Origin: CBDESM01 sp965205165
Lineage (GTDB): Bacteria; Chloroflexota; Dehalococcoidia; Bin125
Direction: 5' to 3'
DNA: 64,000 bases
NCBI GenBank assembly: GCA_965205165.1
Contig: OZ242037.1
Location: 1,612,001-1,676,000 of the forward strand
A program made the translations under genes and the position numbers. The notes beneath the pieces are model-generated. The model was given only the letters and a program-made list of their open reading frames with translations. It made no database searches and was not told the DNA's origin. Of the stretch, positions 25,447 through 41,488 are shown piece by piece (positions within the stretch are counted from its first letter, which is position 1; each line of letters starts with the position of its first letter).

Positions 25447-27381
25447 TCATCCGCGCAGCAGGAACGCGAGCCCGCCGGCCACGGCGACGCCGATCACCAT
25501 CAGCAGCGCGTAGTCGGGGATCCGTCCGGTGACATGGTGCTTGAGCCAGGAGGCGGCCGTGCGGGTCGCGTCGGCCGGAGCGTTGATGCCGGTGTCGTTG
25601 ACCACCATGCGGTCGAACCAAGCGACCGTCCTGGCCAGCGGCAGCACGGCCCGGTCGATCGCCCATTGGTAGGCCTCGTCGAAGTAGAACTTGTTCTCGA
25701 CCAGCGACGCCAGCTGCGGCTGCCGCTCGCGCACCGCCGCCGCCCGGCCCGCGTTGCGCCCCCAGAAGAACCACCACGCGGTGCCGAAGCCGAGCACCGA
25801 GATCAGCCCCGTCACGCCCGCGATCACGTTGCTGAAGTGGAACTCCTCCGGCTCCGGGAAGTAGATGTAGGAGTTGATCCCGCCGGGGAAGCCGAACGCG
25901 TCGCCGACTTGGTCGAAGACGAAGAAGCCGACCAGGAAGGTCAGGATCGTGAGGAAGACCAGCGGAATCAGCATGATCGGGTCGGCCTCGCGGGCGCGGC
26001 GGATCACGGCCAGGACCTTGGGCGGGCCGAAGAAGGTGATGATCACCAAGCGGGCCATGTAGAGCGCGGAGAGGAAGGCGGCGATGCCCAGCAGGATCGC
26101 GATGGCGATGTTGGCGTCGCCCAGCACGGCGTGGAAAATCTCGTCCTTGCTGAAGAAGCCCGAGAGCGGCGGGATGCCCGCCAGCGCGATCGAGGAGACG
26201 ATGAAGGTCGTCGCGGTGACCGGCATGCGCCACCAGAGCCCGCCCAGCCGGCGCGCATCCTGCTCCTCGGTCATGTGGATCACGGAGCCGGAGCCGAGGA
26301 AGAGGCAGGCCTTGAAGAAGGCGTGCGTGAGCAGATGGAACATGGCGACGCCGACCGCGCCGACCCCCAAGGCGACGAACATGAAGCCCAGCTGGGAGAC
26401 GGTCGAATAGGCCAGCACGCGCTTGATGTCGTTCTGGGCGAGCGCCATCACGCCGGCCAAGAGCGCGGTGGCCAAGCCCGCGCCGAGCACCACGTTGGAG
26501 GCGCCGGGAGCGACCTCGAAGACGGGCAGCAGGCGGGCGACGAGGTAGACGCCGGCGACGACCATCGTCGCCGCGTGGATCAGCGCGCTGACCGGGGTCG
26601 GGCCCTCCATCGCGTCCGGCAGCCAGACATGGAACGGGACCTGCGCGCTCTTGCCGGCCGCGCCGAGGAAGAGCATCAGCGTCGAGAGCGTGAGGTAGCC
26701 GTCGGACATCACCTGCGGCAGATCGTTGACCCGCCCGGCCTCGGCCGCGGCGATGATCTCGGTGATCTGGAAGGAGCCGGTCGCGCGCCAGAACAGGATG
26801 ATCCCGATGAACATCCCCACGTCGCCGAAGCGGGTGGTGACGAACGCCTTCTTGGCCGCCTCCACCGCCGAGCGCTTCTCGTGGTAGAAGCCGATCAGCA
26901 GGAAGGAGCAGAGGCCCACCCCCTCCCAAGCCACGAACATCAGCAGCAGGTTGTCGGCCAGAACCAGCGTCAGCATCGCCGAAACGAACAGCGAGAGCAC
27001 GGCGAAGTACCACCAGTAGCGCGGCTCCGGCTTGCCGTGGTGCCGCATGTAGCCGGTCGAGTAGAGGTTGACCATCAGCGCCACGGTGGAGACGACGAAG
27101 ATCATCACGATCGCGATCGAATCGACCGTGAAGCCGAGCCGGACGAGGAAGCCGTCGAAGCGGATCCAGTCGGTGCCGGTGTTGGCGATCCCGCCCAGCC
27201 CGGCGCCGAGGATGTCGAGGTGCGATTCCAGCACGAAGAAGAAGAGGATGAAGACGGCCAGCGCCGCGCCGACCGAGATGAAGTCGCCTCCGCGCGGCAG
27301 CTTGCGCCCGATCGTGAACAGCACGATGAACGCGATCGCCGGGATCGCCGGCAGCACCCAGGCGTGTTCGGCCCAGTACAT
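25447..27381 (-). CDS. nuoL: NADH-quinone oxidoreductase subunit L
   Basis: At 644 residues this is the longest antiporter-like subunit of complex I. It shows NLYSTGYM, WEGVGLCSFLLIGFYHE, the channel segment QVPFHVWLPDAMEGPTPVSA and LAYSTVSQLGFMFVA, and it has the extended C-terminus expected for the lateral amphipathic helix. It lies 52 bases after nuoK and 12 bases before nuoM. The TM core and the key Glu and Lys residues look intact. Confidence 0.97.
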   Translation of the reverse strand: MYWAEHAWVLPAIPAIAFIVLFTIGRKLPRGGDFISVGAALAVFILFFFVLESHLDILGAGLGGIANTGTDWIRFDGFLVRLGFTVDSIAIVMIFVVSTVALMVNLYSTGYMRHHGKPEPRYWWYFAVLSLFVSAMLTLVLADNLLLMFVAWEGVGLCSFLLIGFYHEKRSAVEAAKKAFVTTRFGDVGMFIGIILFWRATGSFQITEIIAAAEAGRVNDLPQVMSDGYLTLSTLMLFLGAAGKSAQVPFHVWLPDAMEGPTPVSALIHAATMVVAGVYLVARLLPVFEVAPGASNVVLGAGLATALLAGVMALAQNDIKRVLAYSTVSQLGFMFVALGVGAVGVAMFHLLTHAFFKACLFLGSGSVIHMTEEQDARRLGGLWWRMPVTATTFIVSSIALAGIPPLSGFFSKDEIFHAVLGDANIAIAILLGIAAFLSALYMARLVIITFFGPPKVLAVIRRAREADPIMLIPLVFLTILTFLVGFFVFDQVGDAFGFPGGINSYIYFPEPEEFHFSNVIAGVTGLISVLGFGTAWWFFWGRNAGRAAAVRERQPQLASLVENKFYFDEAYQWAIDRAVLPLARTVAWFDRMVVNDTGINAPADATRTAASWLKHHVTGRIPDYALLMVIGVAVAGGLAFLLRG

Positions 27382-27433
27382 CAGGCGACCGCCTTCCGCC
27401 GGGCCGCCGGCCGGCCGCTGCCGATCATGCGCG

Positions 27434-27748
27434 TCACCATTTCAGCAAGTTCACTTCGTCGACGTTGGCCGTGGCCCGGTTGCGGAAGGTGCGGACCACG
27501 ATCCCCAGCGCCAGCGCGACCTCCGCCGCCGCGATCACGATGATGAAGAAGGCGAAGACGATGCCCGTGATGTTGCCGAACTCGACCCGCCCGTAGACCG
27601 CGAAGGCGACCAAGTTGAGCGAAACCGCGTTGAGCATCAGCTCGACGGAGAGCAGGATCAGCACCGCGTTGCGGCGCGTCAGCACCCCCATCGCGCCGAT
27701 CGCGAAGAGAATCGCGTTGACCACCAGGACATGTTCGAGCGGCGGCAT
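27434..27748 (-). CDS. nuoK: NADH-quinone oxidoreductase subunit K
   Basis: This 104-residue subunit has three membrane helices and the conserved VLILLSVELMLNAVSLNLV stretch. That stretch carries one membrane glutamate, and IIVIAAAEVALALGI carries the second. Both are needed for proton coupling in characterised complex I. It starts three bases beyond the nuoJ stop. The length is exactly that expected. Confidence 0.97.
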   Translation of the reverse strand: MPPLEHVLVVNAILFAIGAMGVLTRRNAVLILLSVELMLNAVSLNLVAFAVYGRVEFGNITGIVFAFFIIVIAAAEVALALGIVVRTFRNRATANVDEVNLLKW

Positions 27749-27751
27749 CGG

Positions 27752-28261
27752 CTAGGAATCCTCGTCCGGGCTGGCCAGCATGATCGCCCCGTCCAGCGCG
27801 ATCGAGAGCAGCACCCCGACCACGATGAAGGGCACGATCCAGACGGTGAAGATGACGTCTCCGATCTCGCGCAGGCCGACGGGCTGGACCACGCCGTTGG
27901 CCGGCTCGAACCAAGTGGTCGCGACGACCCCGCCGATCAGCGCGGCCAGCAGGGCCAGCGAAGCGATGATGCCGAGCGGGCGGGTCTTGCCGAACAGCGC
28001 CTGCGGACGCTCGCGGGCGCGGGTCAGCATCAGCGCGAAGAGGATCAGGATCACGACCGCCGAGCCGTAGACCAGCAGCTGCACCAGCGCGATGAACTCC
28101 ACCGTGAGGATCAGGTAAATGCCGGCCACGCCGGCCAGCGCGGCGATGAAGAAGAGCGCCGCGTAGACGATGTTGCCGGCGGTGACCACGCCGATCGCCG
28201 ACAGCAGCATCACCACGGCGAGGATCCAGAAGACGACCTGGGTGGCGGTGACTCCGTCCAT
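27752..28261 (-). CDS. nuoJ: NADH-quinone oxidoreductase subunit J
   Basis: The 169-residue protein has five hydrophobic helices, including the conserved LTVEFIALVQLLVYGSAVVI segment that forms the pi-bulge helix TM3 in complex I. The ATG at 28261 overlaps the nuoH stop (TGATG), so translation is coupled. In most clusters nuoI lies between nuoH and nuoJ; here the two are directly joined, with no room for it. Confidence 0.95.
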   Translation of the reverse strand: MDGVTATQVVFWILAVVMLLSAIGVVTAGNIVYAALFFIAALAGVAGIYLILTVEFIALVQLLVYGSAVVILILFALMLTRARERPQALFGKTRPLGIIASLALLAALIGGVVATTWFEPANGVVQPVGLREIGDVIFTVWIVPFIVVGVLLSIALDGAIMLASPDEDS

Positions 28262-29484
28262 CAGTCCATCCCTCCCGCCGGCTCGATCACGGCCGCCTCC
28301 GGCGCGGTGATCACGCGCGGGCGGGCCGGCACGGAGGTGACGGTGCCCGCCGCCGCTCCCTGCTTGGAGCGCATCAGCGCGAAGACCAGCCCGAACAGCG
28401 CCAGCAGCAGCCCGAACGAGACCAAGCCGACGACCCAATCGCCGCCGCCGTAGGCCATGATGATCCCGTTGGCGATCACCTGGACGATCGCGAAGGGCAG
28501 CAGCACCTTCCACGAGAACGACATCAGCTGGTCGATCCGCAGGCGCGGGAAGAACGCGCGCGAGGCGAACAGCAGGCCGATCATCGCCGACGTCTTGATC
28601 AGCGTCAGCACGATCTGCCAGCCGACCCCCACGGATTCGCCGAAGGGCCAGTTCCAGCCGCCCAGGAAGATGGTCGAGGTCAGCATCACCATCAGGAAGA
28701 GCGCGGTGTACTCGCCGAGGAAGAACATGCTCCAGCGGATGCCGGAGTACTCGACGAAGTAGCCGCCGACGACCTCGGATTCGGCGATCGGCATGTCGAA
28801 GGGCGGGCGGTGCAGCTCGGCCAGCGCCCCGATCAGGAAGATCGCGAAGCCGAGCGGCTGCAGCAGGATGTAGGGCGTCGTCTCCTGATCGCCCACGATC
28901 GAGTTGAGCGAGCCGGCCAGCGAGAAGTCGCCGTCCACGCCGATCCGCGAGGCGGCGACCATGACGACGCCGACCACCACGAGCAGCATCGGGATTTCGT
29001 AGGAGATCGCCTGAGCCGCGGCGCGCACCGCGCCGAGCAGCGCGTACTTGTTGTCCGAGCCCCAGCCGGCCATCACGACGCCGACGATGTTGAGCCCGAG
29101 CACGCCGAAGACGTAGAGCAGGCCGAGGTTGAGGTCGCGGATGAACCACGATTCGGTGAACGGGATCGGCACGAAGATCAGGAAGATCGGCACGAACGCG
29201 ATGAACGGCGCCAGCTCGAAGGCCCAGCGGTCGGCCGTGGCCGGGCGCACGTCCTCCTTGGTCAGCAGCTTGAGCGCGTCGGCGATCGACTGGAGCATCC
29301 CGATCGGCCCGGTGCGGGTGGGGCCGACGCGGGCTTGGAAGCGGGCCAGCACCTTGCGCTCGAGGTAGATCAGCGCGAAGGCGTTGAGCGTCATCAGCCC
29401 GGTGATGATCACGATCCGGATCAGCGCGTCCACCCAAGCGGGGAGGTTGATGCCGGCGAACTCGGTGAGGACCAGATCGGGCAT
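28261..29484 (-). CDS. nuoH: NADH-quinone oxidoreductase subunit H
   Basis: The 407-residue membrane subunit contributes to the quinone-binding channel. It has YLERKVLARFQARVGPTR, the conserved GSDNKYALLGAVRAAAQAIS and the acidic loop ELHRPPFDMPIAESEVVGGY. Eight to nine helices are predicted. A roughly 50-residue tail after the last helix (Ala/Pro/Val-rich) is longer than usual. The gene begins three bases after the nuoD stop and overlaps nuoJ by one base. Confidence 0.97.
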   Translation of the reverse strand: MPDLVLTEFAGINLPAWVDALIRIVIITGLMTLNAFALIYLERKVLARFQARVGPTRTGPIGMLQSIADALKLLTKEDVRPATADRWAFELAPFIAFVPIFLIFVPIPFTESWFIRDLNLGLLYVFGVLGLNIVGVVMAGWGSDNKYALLGAVRAAAQAISYEIPMLLVVVGVVMVAASRIGVDGDFSLAGSLNSIVGDQETTPYILLQPLGFAIFLIGALAELHRPPFDMPIAESEVVGGYFVEYSGIRWSMFFLGEYTALFLMVMLTSTIFLGGWNWPFGESVGVGWQIVLTLIKTSAMIGLLFASRAFFPRLRIDQLMSFSWKVLLPFAIVQVIANGIIMAYGGGDWVVGLVSFGLLLALFGLVFALMRSKQGAAAGTVTSVPARPRVITAPEAAVIEPAGGMD

Positions 29485-29487
29485 GGC

Positions 29488-30650
<1,163 letters not shown>

Positions 30651-30651
<1 letters not shown>

Positions 30652-31610
30652 CAGCCGCCTCCTGCCAGCTGCTTGCGGCGGGCGGCGGCCAGCTCGCGGC
30701 CGAGGCGGACGCGCTCGGCCTGCGCGGCGGCGCGGCCTTCGGGGTCCTCCTCCGCATCGGGGATGGCGGGCAATTCGGGCGGCGTCGGGGCCGGCGGGCG
30801 ATCCGCGGCCGGGCCCTTCGCTGCCGGCGCGGCTTCGGCCGCCGGGGCGGATGCCGCCGCGGGTACGGGCGGCGGGGCTGCGCCTTCCTTGCGGGGGCCG
30901 CCGGCCGGGGGCGCGCCGGCGGCGCGTTCGGCGCGGCGCTTGGCGGCGAGCTCGCGGGCGGCCTTGACCCGCTCCGCCTGCTCGGCCCGCCGCGCCTCGC
31001 GCTCCTCCTCGGTCAGCTCGGAATCGGGCTTGCGGGCCGGCCGCTCGGCGGCCTCCTCCGGCTCCTTCGCCTGCGGTCGCACCGGCTCCTCGGGCGGGAA
31101 CTGCTTGGTGAAGAACTCGACGTCGACGCCCTGCTCGATCTCGATCGGCGCGAGCGGGTGGCTCTTGCGCAGCGGGTGGATGTCGAGGTCCTCGTCGAGC
31201 AGCAAGTTGCGCGGGTCCGGGTGGCCGCGGAACGAAATGCCGAACATCTCGCTGCATTCGCGCTCGGCCCAATCGGCGATCGCGTAGAGGTCGGTGGCCG
31301 TGTCGACGACCGCGCCCTCGGCCGGCAGCTTGGCCTTGATCGTGGCGGCATGGCGGTGCTTGACCGAATAGAGGTGGTAGACGACCTCGAGCCCGTCATC
31401 GGCCCAATCGACGGCGGTCATGTTGCGCAGCAGGTCCATCGCCGTGCGCGAATCGTCGCGGGCGCGCTGGAGCACCTCGTGCAGCTGCGCGGCCGGCACG
31501 GCGAGCACCGCGTCGCCGCCCTTGTCGACGGAGGCGTCGAATTCGACGAGCGGCAGGATCTCGCGGAAGAGGTCGGCGATCGGGCCGGCGTCGGCGCTCT
31601 GCGTCGTCAT
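30651..31610 (-). CDS. nuoC: NADH-quinone oxidoreductase subunit C with unusual C-terminal extension
   Basis: The first 180 residues form a normal NuoC (complex I 30-kDa) domain, with WAERECSEMFGISFRGHPDPR and LRKSHPLAP. About 140 further residues follow, rich in Ala, Pro, Glu and Arg. They contain two similar charged helices, RAEQAERVKAARELAAKRR and AQAERVRLGRELAAARR, separated by a proline/alanine linker. The extension is not part of the usual subunit and looks disordered or helical. It ends with a TGATG overlap into nuoD, so the long frame is read through to that stop. Confidence 0.93.
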
Positions 31611-31676
31611 GCGGCGGGCGCGGTCCGGCCCGCGGCTGCGGGGCCGATGTTGCCCGGGCGGGCGCTGCGGATCCGG

Positions 31677-32237
31677 CTAGTAGCCACGTGCGCGCTCCTC
31701 GACGATCTTCTCCTGGAGCGCGAGCAGCCCGTCGATCAGGGCCTCCGGGCGCGGCGGGCAGCCCGGCACGTAGACGTCGACCGGCACGATGTTGTCCACG
31801 CCCTGCAGCACGCGGTCGTACTGCGTGTAGGGGCCGCCGTTGGTGGCGCAGGCGCCCATCGAGATCACCCACTTCGGATGCGGCATCTGCTCGTAGAGCA
31901 GCTTGACCGCCGGGGCCATCTTCTTGGTCACCGTGCCGGCGACGATCATCACGTCCGACTGGCGCGGCGAGGGCCAGGGCACGATGCCGAAGCGGTCGAG
32001 GTCGTGGTTGGCCATGTAGGTCGCGATCATCTCGATCGCGCAGCAGGCGAGGCCGAAGGTCATCGGCCAGAGCGAGGACTTGCGGGCGGCCGAGATCAGC
32101 GCCTCGGCCGGGGCCTGCATCACGCCCGGCAGCACCATCTTGTAGGGCACGTTCGGCGGCGCGTGGTCGATCGCGGTCAGCCGCAGCGACTCCGGCGAGA
32201 TGATCTGCGTGCTGGCGTCGGGCGGCTGCGTGGTCAT
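31677..32237 (-). CDS. nuoB: NADH-quinone oxidoreductase subunit B
   Basis: The 186-residue subunit holds the terminal 4Fe-4S cluster N2, which passes electrons to quinone. The cysteine ligands are visible in FGLACCAIEM, SMGACATNGG and VPGCPPRPE. The N-terminal 40 residues are variable, and a YVPGCPPRPEALIDGLL segment closes the conserved core. It lies one base after nuoA and 66 bases before nuoC. The intact CC-C-C pattern indicates a functional electron end point. Confidence 0.97.
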   Translation of the reverse strand: MTTQPPDASTQIISPESLRLTAIDHAPPNVPYKMVLPGVMQAPAEALISAARKSSLWPMTFGLACCAIEMIATYMANHDLDRFGIVPWPSPRQSDVMIVAGTVTKKMAPAVKLLYEQMPHPKWVISMGACATNGGPYTQYDRVLQGVDNIVPVDVYVPGCPPRPEALIDGLLALQEKIVEERARGY

Positions 32238-32238
32238 G

Positions 32239-32625
32239 TCAGTGCGTCTTCCACTCGAACACGCCCTTGCGCCAAGCGTAGGCCAGGGCGATCAGCAGGG
32301 TGGCGATGAATAGCACCATCTGCCAGAGGATGACGGCGCCCATGTCGGCGTCGATCAGCCCGATGAAGGAGACGGCCCAGGGGAAGAGGAAGACGACCTC
32401 GACGTCGAAGACGAGGAAGAGCAGCGCGTAGGTGTAGTAGCGCACGTGGACCTGCGCCCAGTTGCGGCCGATCGGCAGCATGCCGCACTCGTAGACCTGC
32501 CCCTTGAGCGCGGTGCCGCGGCGCGGCGCCAGCAGCTTGGTCGCCAGCAGCGCGGTCAGCACGAGCATGACCCCGACCGGCACCGCGATCAGGACTGCGC
32601 CGTAGTTCTCGAAGAGTTCCGACAC
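32239..32625 (-). CDS. nuoA: NADH-quinone oxidoreductase subunit A
   Basis: This 128-residue subunit has three membrane helices and the conserved QVYECGMLPIGRNWAQVHVRYY loop region with its cysteine, plus LLFLVFDVEVVFLFPWA. I chose the GTG at 32625 (VSELFENYGAV) because the frame upstream is arginine-rich and unlike the family. It is the first nuo gene and lies about 110 bases after the GNAT gene, so the operon promoter is either in that gap or upstream of the GNAT gene. Confidence 0.95.
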   Translation of the reverse strand: MSELFENYGAVLIAVPVGVMLVLTALLATKLLAPRRGTALKGQVYECGMLPIGRNWAQVHVRYYTYALLFLVFDVEVVFLFPWAVSFIGLIDADMGAVILWQMVLFIATLLIALAYAWRKGVFEWKTH

Positions 32626-32736
32626 GGTCGGCGTCCGCCTTCCCTGCGCGCGCGCCGCGCATGCGTGACGGCCGCGCCCCCGCCCGCGGGCGAGGCGCAT
32701 TGGCGTGAGGATCGTAGTCGCGCCCAGCGATCAGGG

Positions 32737-33249
32737 TCAATCCGCCCGTTCCGATTCGAGCCCCAGCTCGTAGCGGTACTCGACCGTTTGGTTGACGTCG
32801 GCCAGCGCGCGCTGCCCGCTGCGGCGGAATCCGCGGCGCTCGTAGAGCCGGTGCGCATCCTCGAAGCGCGTGTCCGACCACAGGATCACGCGCGCCGCGC
32901 CGCCCGCCCGTGCCCAATCGACGCCGGTTTCGAGCAGCGCCCGCCCGTGCCCGCGGCCGCGCAGGTGCGCATCCAGGTAGAGCCGGTGCAGCTCCACCGC
33001 TCCTTCCTCGAGCCGCTCGGCGGCGATCGAGCCGACGACCGCGCCCGATGCGTCGCGGGCGGTCCAGATCGCGCCGCGGGGCGCGGCGTAGGGGAACTCG
33101 TCCCCGAGCAGGTCCCAGAACTCGTCCTCGGGGTCCCAGATGAAGCCGTACTCGTCGAAGACGCGGTGGATCAGGTCGATCACGGCCGCGGCATCGCGCC
33201 GGCCGGCGGGGCGGATGTCGAGCGCGGCGGGGGCTTGCGGGTCGGTCAT
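32737..33249 (-). CDS. GNAT-family N-acetyltransferase
   Basis: From the ATG at 33249 the product has 170 residues with the GNAT fold. The start is IRPAGRRDAAAVIDLI, the central strands carry AVELHRLYLDAHLRGRGHGR (acetyl-CoA pyrophosphate loop of R/Q-x-x-G-x-G/A type) and the end is LYERRGFRR. These enzymes move an acetyl group from acetyl-CoA to an amine; the substrate is unknown. A GTG or ATG further upstream would add 16 residues without support. It precedes nuoA on the same strand and diverges from the racemase-like gene. Confidence 0.85.
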   Translation of the reverse strand: MTDPQAPAALDIRPAGRRDAAAVIDLIHRVFDEYGFIWDPEDEFWDLLGDEFPYAAPRGAIWTARDASGAVVGSIAAERLEEGAVELHRLYLDAHLRGRGHGRALLETGVDWARAGGAARVILWSDTRFEDAHRLYERRGFRRSGQRALADVNQTVEYRYELGLESERAD

Positions 33250-33320
33250 CGCGGCGTTCGGTCGGCGGCGGTTAGCCTGCGGGTGCAGCCAGAGCATCGC
33301 ACCGCGGAGAGGAGCGCGCC

Positions 33321-34463
33321 ATGGGACCGCTCGAAGGCGTCCGGATCATCGAGTTCCAGGGGATCGGCCCCGGCCCGTTCTGCGGCATGATCCTGTCCGA
33401 CATGGGCGCGGACATCGTGCGGATCGACCGCGCCTCGAACGTGCCGCAGCAGCCGCCCATCTCGCCGCCCGGCGATCTGCTGGCGCGCGGGCGCCGCTCG
33501 ATCGGGATCGACCTGAAGAACCCGGCCGGGGTGGAGACGGCGCTGAAGCTGATCGAGGGCGCGGACGCGCTGTTCGAGGGCTTCCGGCCGGGCGTGATGG
33601 AGCGGCTGGGGCTGGGCCCGGACGCCTGCCTGGAGCGGAACCCGAAGCTCGTCTACGGGCGGATGACCGGCTGGGGGCAGGAAGGGCCGTACTCGTCGAT
33701 GGCGGGGCACGACATCAACTACATCGCGCTGGCCGGCGCGCTCGCGCCGATCGCCCGCGAGGGGCAGGCGCCGGTACCGCCGCTGAACCTCGTCGGCGAC
33801 TTCGGCGGCGGCGGCATGTACCTCGCCGTGGGCATGCTCGGCGCCCTGATCTCCGCGCAGCGCACCGGCAAGGGCCAGGTCGTCGACGCGGCGATGGTCG
33901 ACGGCGCCAGCTCGCTGATCACCTCCGTCCATGCCGGCCTCGCCTCCGGCGGCTGGCACCGCGGGCGCGCCTCCAACGTGCTCGACACCGGCGCGCACTT
34001 CTACGACGCCTACGAAACGCTGGACGGCAAGTACATCGCGCTGGGTTCGATCGAGCCGCAGTTCTACGCCGAACTGCTGCAGCTGATCGGCTGGGAGGGC
34101 GAGCCGCTGCCGCACCAGCACGACCGCTCGCGCTGGCCGGAGATGAAGCAGCGCGTGTCGGCGATGATCCGCACCAAGACGCGGGCCGAGTGGGAGGCCG
34201 TGTTCGAGGGCAGCGACGTCTGCTTCGGCCCCGTGCTGGAGCCGTGGGAAGCGCCGGAGCACCCGCACGCGAAGGCGCGCGGCGCGTTCGAGGAGGTCGC
34301 CGGCGTCGTCCAGCCCGCGCCCGCCCCGCGCTTCTCCGGCACCAAGAGCGAAATCCAAGGCCCGCCCGCCCATCCCGGCCAGCACACCGCCGAAATCCTC
34401 TGCGAGATCGGGATCGAGGACGCGGAGGCCGATTCGCTCCGCGCCTGCGGAGCGGTGCGCTGA
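33321..34463 (+). CDS. alpha-methylacyl-CoA racemase-like protein (CoA-transferase family III)
   Basis: The 380-residue protein belongs to CoA-transferase family III (CaiB/BaiF). Its middle part matches alpha-methylacyl-CoA racemases closely: MTGWGQEGPYSSMAGHDINY, PVPPLNLVGDFGGGG and GKGQVVDAAMVDGA. The Asp in GHDINY (residue 131) is the conserved catalytic acid of the family. Racemases invert the alpha-methyl centre of branched acyl-CoAs so that beta-oxidation can proceed; family III transferases move CoA between acids. The racemase role is preferred from these motifs. A GAGAGGAG ribosome-binding site precedes the ATG. Confidence 0.87.
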   Translation: MGPLEGVRIIEFQGIGPGPFCGMILSDMGADIVRIDRASNVPQQPPISPPGDLLARGRRSIGIDLKNPAGVETALKLIEGADALFEGFRPGVMERLGLGPDACLERNPKLVYGRMTGWGQEGPYSSMAGHDINYIALAGALAPIAREGQAPVPPLNLVGDFGGGGMYLAVGMLGALISAQRTGKGQVVDAAMVDGASSLITSVHAGLASGGWHRGRASNVLDTGAHFYDAYETLDGKYIALGSIEPQFYAELLQLIGWEGEPLPHQHDRSRWPEMKQRVSAMIRTKTRAEWEAVFEGSDVCFGPVLEPWEAPEHPHAKARGAFEEVAGVVQPAPAPRFSGTKSEIQGPPAHPGQHTAEILCEIGIEDAEADSLRACGAVR

Positions 34464-34472
34464 TCGGGGGAT

Positions 34473-34724
34473 CTAGACCGGCGGCTCGCCCCAGGCGACT
34501 GCGGGCGGGCCGTCGCCGATGCGGGACTCGACCCAGCTGATCACCGCGATCAGGATGTCCGCCTCGGCGATCGCCTCGTCCGCTTCGCGCAGCAACCGGT
34601 CGAGTTCGTCGGCCCGCTCCGCGTTGCCGCCGGCGCGAGCGGCGAGGTAGGCCTCGATCTCCCGCGCGAGATCACCTTCATCGGGCTCCTCGAAGTACTG
34701 GTCCCAGTAGCTGGTATCGATCAT
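34473..34724 (-). CDS. hypothetical small acidic protein
   Basis: The 83-residue product is acidic and starts MIDTSYWDQYFEEPDEGD, followed by a predicted helix pair (AREIEAYLAARAG, then ELDRLLREADEAI). I do not recognise a family. Its stop lies ten bases from the stop of the convergent racemase-like gene. It starts 105 bases beyond the valS stop. Codon use resembles the neighbours, so a real gene is likely. Confidence 0.5.
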   Translation of the reverse strand: MIDTSYWDQYFEEPDEGDLAREIEAYLAARAGGNAERADELDRLLREADEAIAEADILIAVISWVESRIGDGPPAVAWGEPPV

Positions 34725-34828
34725 GCGGTGCCTCGTCCGTGGATAGTCGGCGGGCAGTGCCGCCCTTGCGCCCCCATTAGACCAGAGATCCGGCCAATGG
34801 GCCCATTTTCCGCTTGACGGGAACGGAG

Positions 34829-37633
<2,805 letters not shown>

Positions 37634-37698
37634 CTCCGGCGGCTGCGGGCGGGTTCGGCGCGGAATTCGGGCCCGGCCGGCGCGGAGGCCGGACGGGC

Positions 37699-38564
37699 CT
37701 AGCCTACGGCCACGACCACCGCCTCAATCGCGTCGGCCGCGGGCCCGTCCTCCCCGCCGGACTCGCGCTCGCGCCGGCGGCGGGCGCGCCCGGCCTCCTC
37801 CAGCTCCTGCATCATCTGCAAGCCCCGCCGCGTGTCGCTCGCGACCCGGGCCGGATCCTGCCGCTCGACCCGCCGGCGGAACAGCCAGTAGGTGAACGCC
37901 TGCCATTCGATCTGCGCCACCCGGTCCGAGTGGTCGCGCCCTTGCGCGTCGCGGAACTCCTCCAGCAGCGACGCCTCGTCCGCGCCGTAGATGCGCTGGT
38001 GCACGTCGCGGTCGGGGTCGCGCCGCCCGTGCGAGAAGCGCAGGCCGCCGGACTCCTTTTCGAGGTTCCGCTCGACCGCCAGCTGCAGCATCTGCTCGAC
38101 CCGCACGCCGTACTCGAAGTTGAGGTAGGCCCAGTACTTGGCCGCGCCGAAGCGCTGCTGCAGCTCGTCGTCCGTGAGCGGCAGCGGGAACTGCCGCTGC
38201 CAGAGCAGCGCGTCCACTTCCGCCGCCGGCAGCAGCTCCGGCGCCGACTCGGCCAGCCGCTCGGCCAGCGCCAGCCAGTCGAACGCCTCGCCCGCGATCA
38301 GGTACTGGTACTCGCGCCCGTCCACCATCTCCCGCGGCGTCGTCCAGCGCGAGACCGCGTCCAGCAGGCAGTCGAACCAGTGCCGCCCGGAGCGCAGGTC
38401 CAGCTGGAACTGGAGCACGTGCGACTCCGAGTCGAGCGCGGCCGGCAGCAGCTCGCCGTGATCCAGTTCCCAGTCGTCCGGCTCCGCGCCGCTGCCGATG
38501 AAGCCGTCGTCCGGCGGCCGTTCGCCGGGAGCGGCGATCGGCGCCGCCGGTTCCGCCGCGCCGT

Positions 38565-38568
<4 letters not shown>
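37699..38568 (-). CDS. hypothetical protein coupled to secA
   Basis: This 289-residue protein is not recognised. It is soluble, rich in Glu, Arg and Trp, and has regular helical segments such as FDWLALAERLAES and EFRDAQGRDHSDRVAQIEWQ. No membrane helix or signal is visible. The C-terminus is Glu/Ala-rich. Its start codon overlaps the secA stop by four bases, so it is translated together with secA; a role near protein export is a guess. It lies 65 bases before valS. Confidence 0.75.
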
Positions 38569-41333
<2,765 letters not shown>

Positions 41334-41488
41334 CGCCCCGTCACCGAATCCTCGCCTGTCATAAGCGCGCACATGCCCCCACGATAGCGCGGAAAGCCGG
41401 AACGCGATCCCCGTCGGGAAGCCGCATCCGGCACGGGGAGCGCTATTGCGTCGCGCCGACCGCGCGCGGGCAATTCGGACGGCGCGGC

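Noticed and set aside
24226..27543. A 1105-codon + strand frame opposite nuoM and nuoL
   Set aside because: The composition is dominated by Arg, Glu, Gln and His, as expected from the antisense of membrane proteins, and it has no domain. The nuo genes are certain.
28255..28270. Possible nuoI between nuoH and nuoJ
   Set aside because: nuoH stop and nuoJ start overlap in TGATG, leaving no space, and no CxxCxxC-type ferredoxin frame is present in the operon apart from nuoB.
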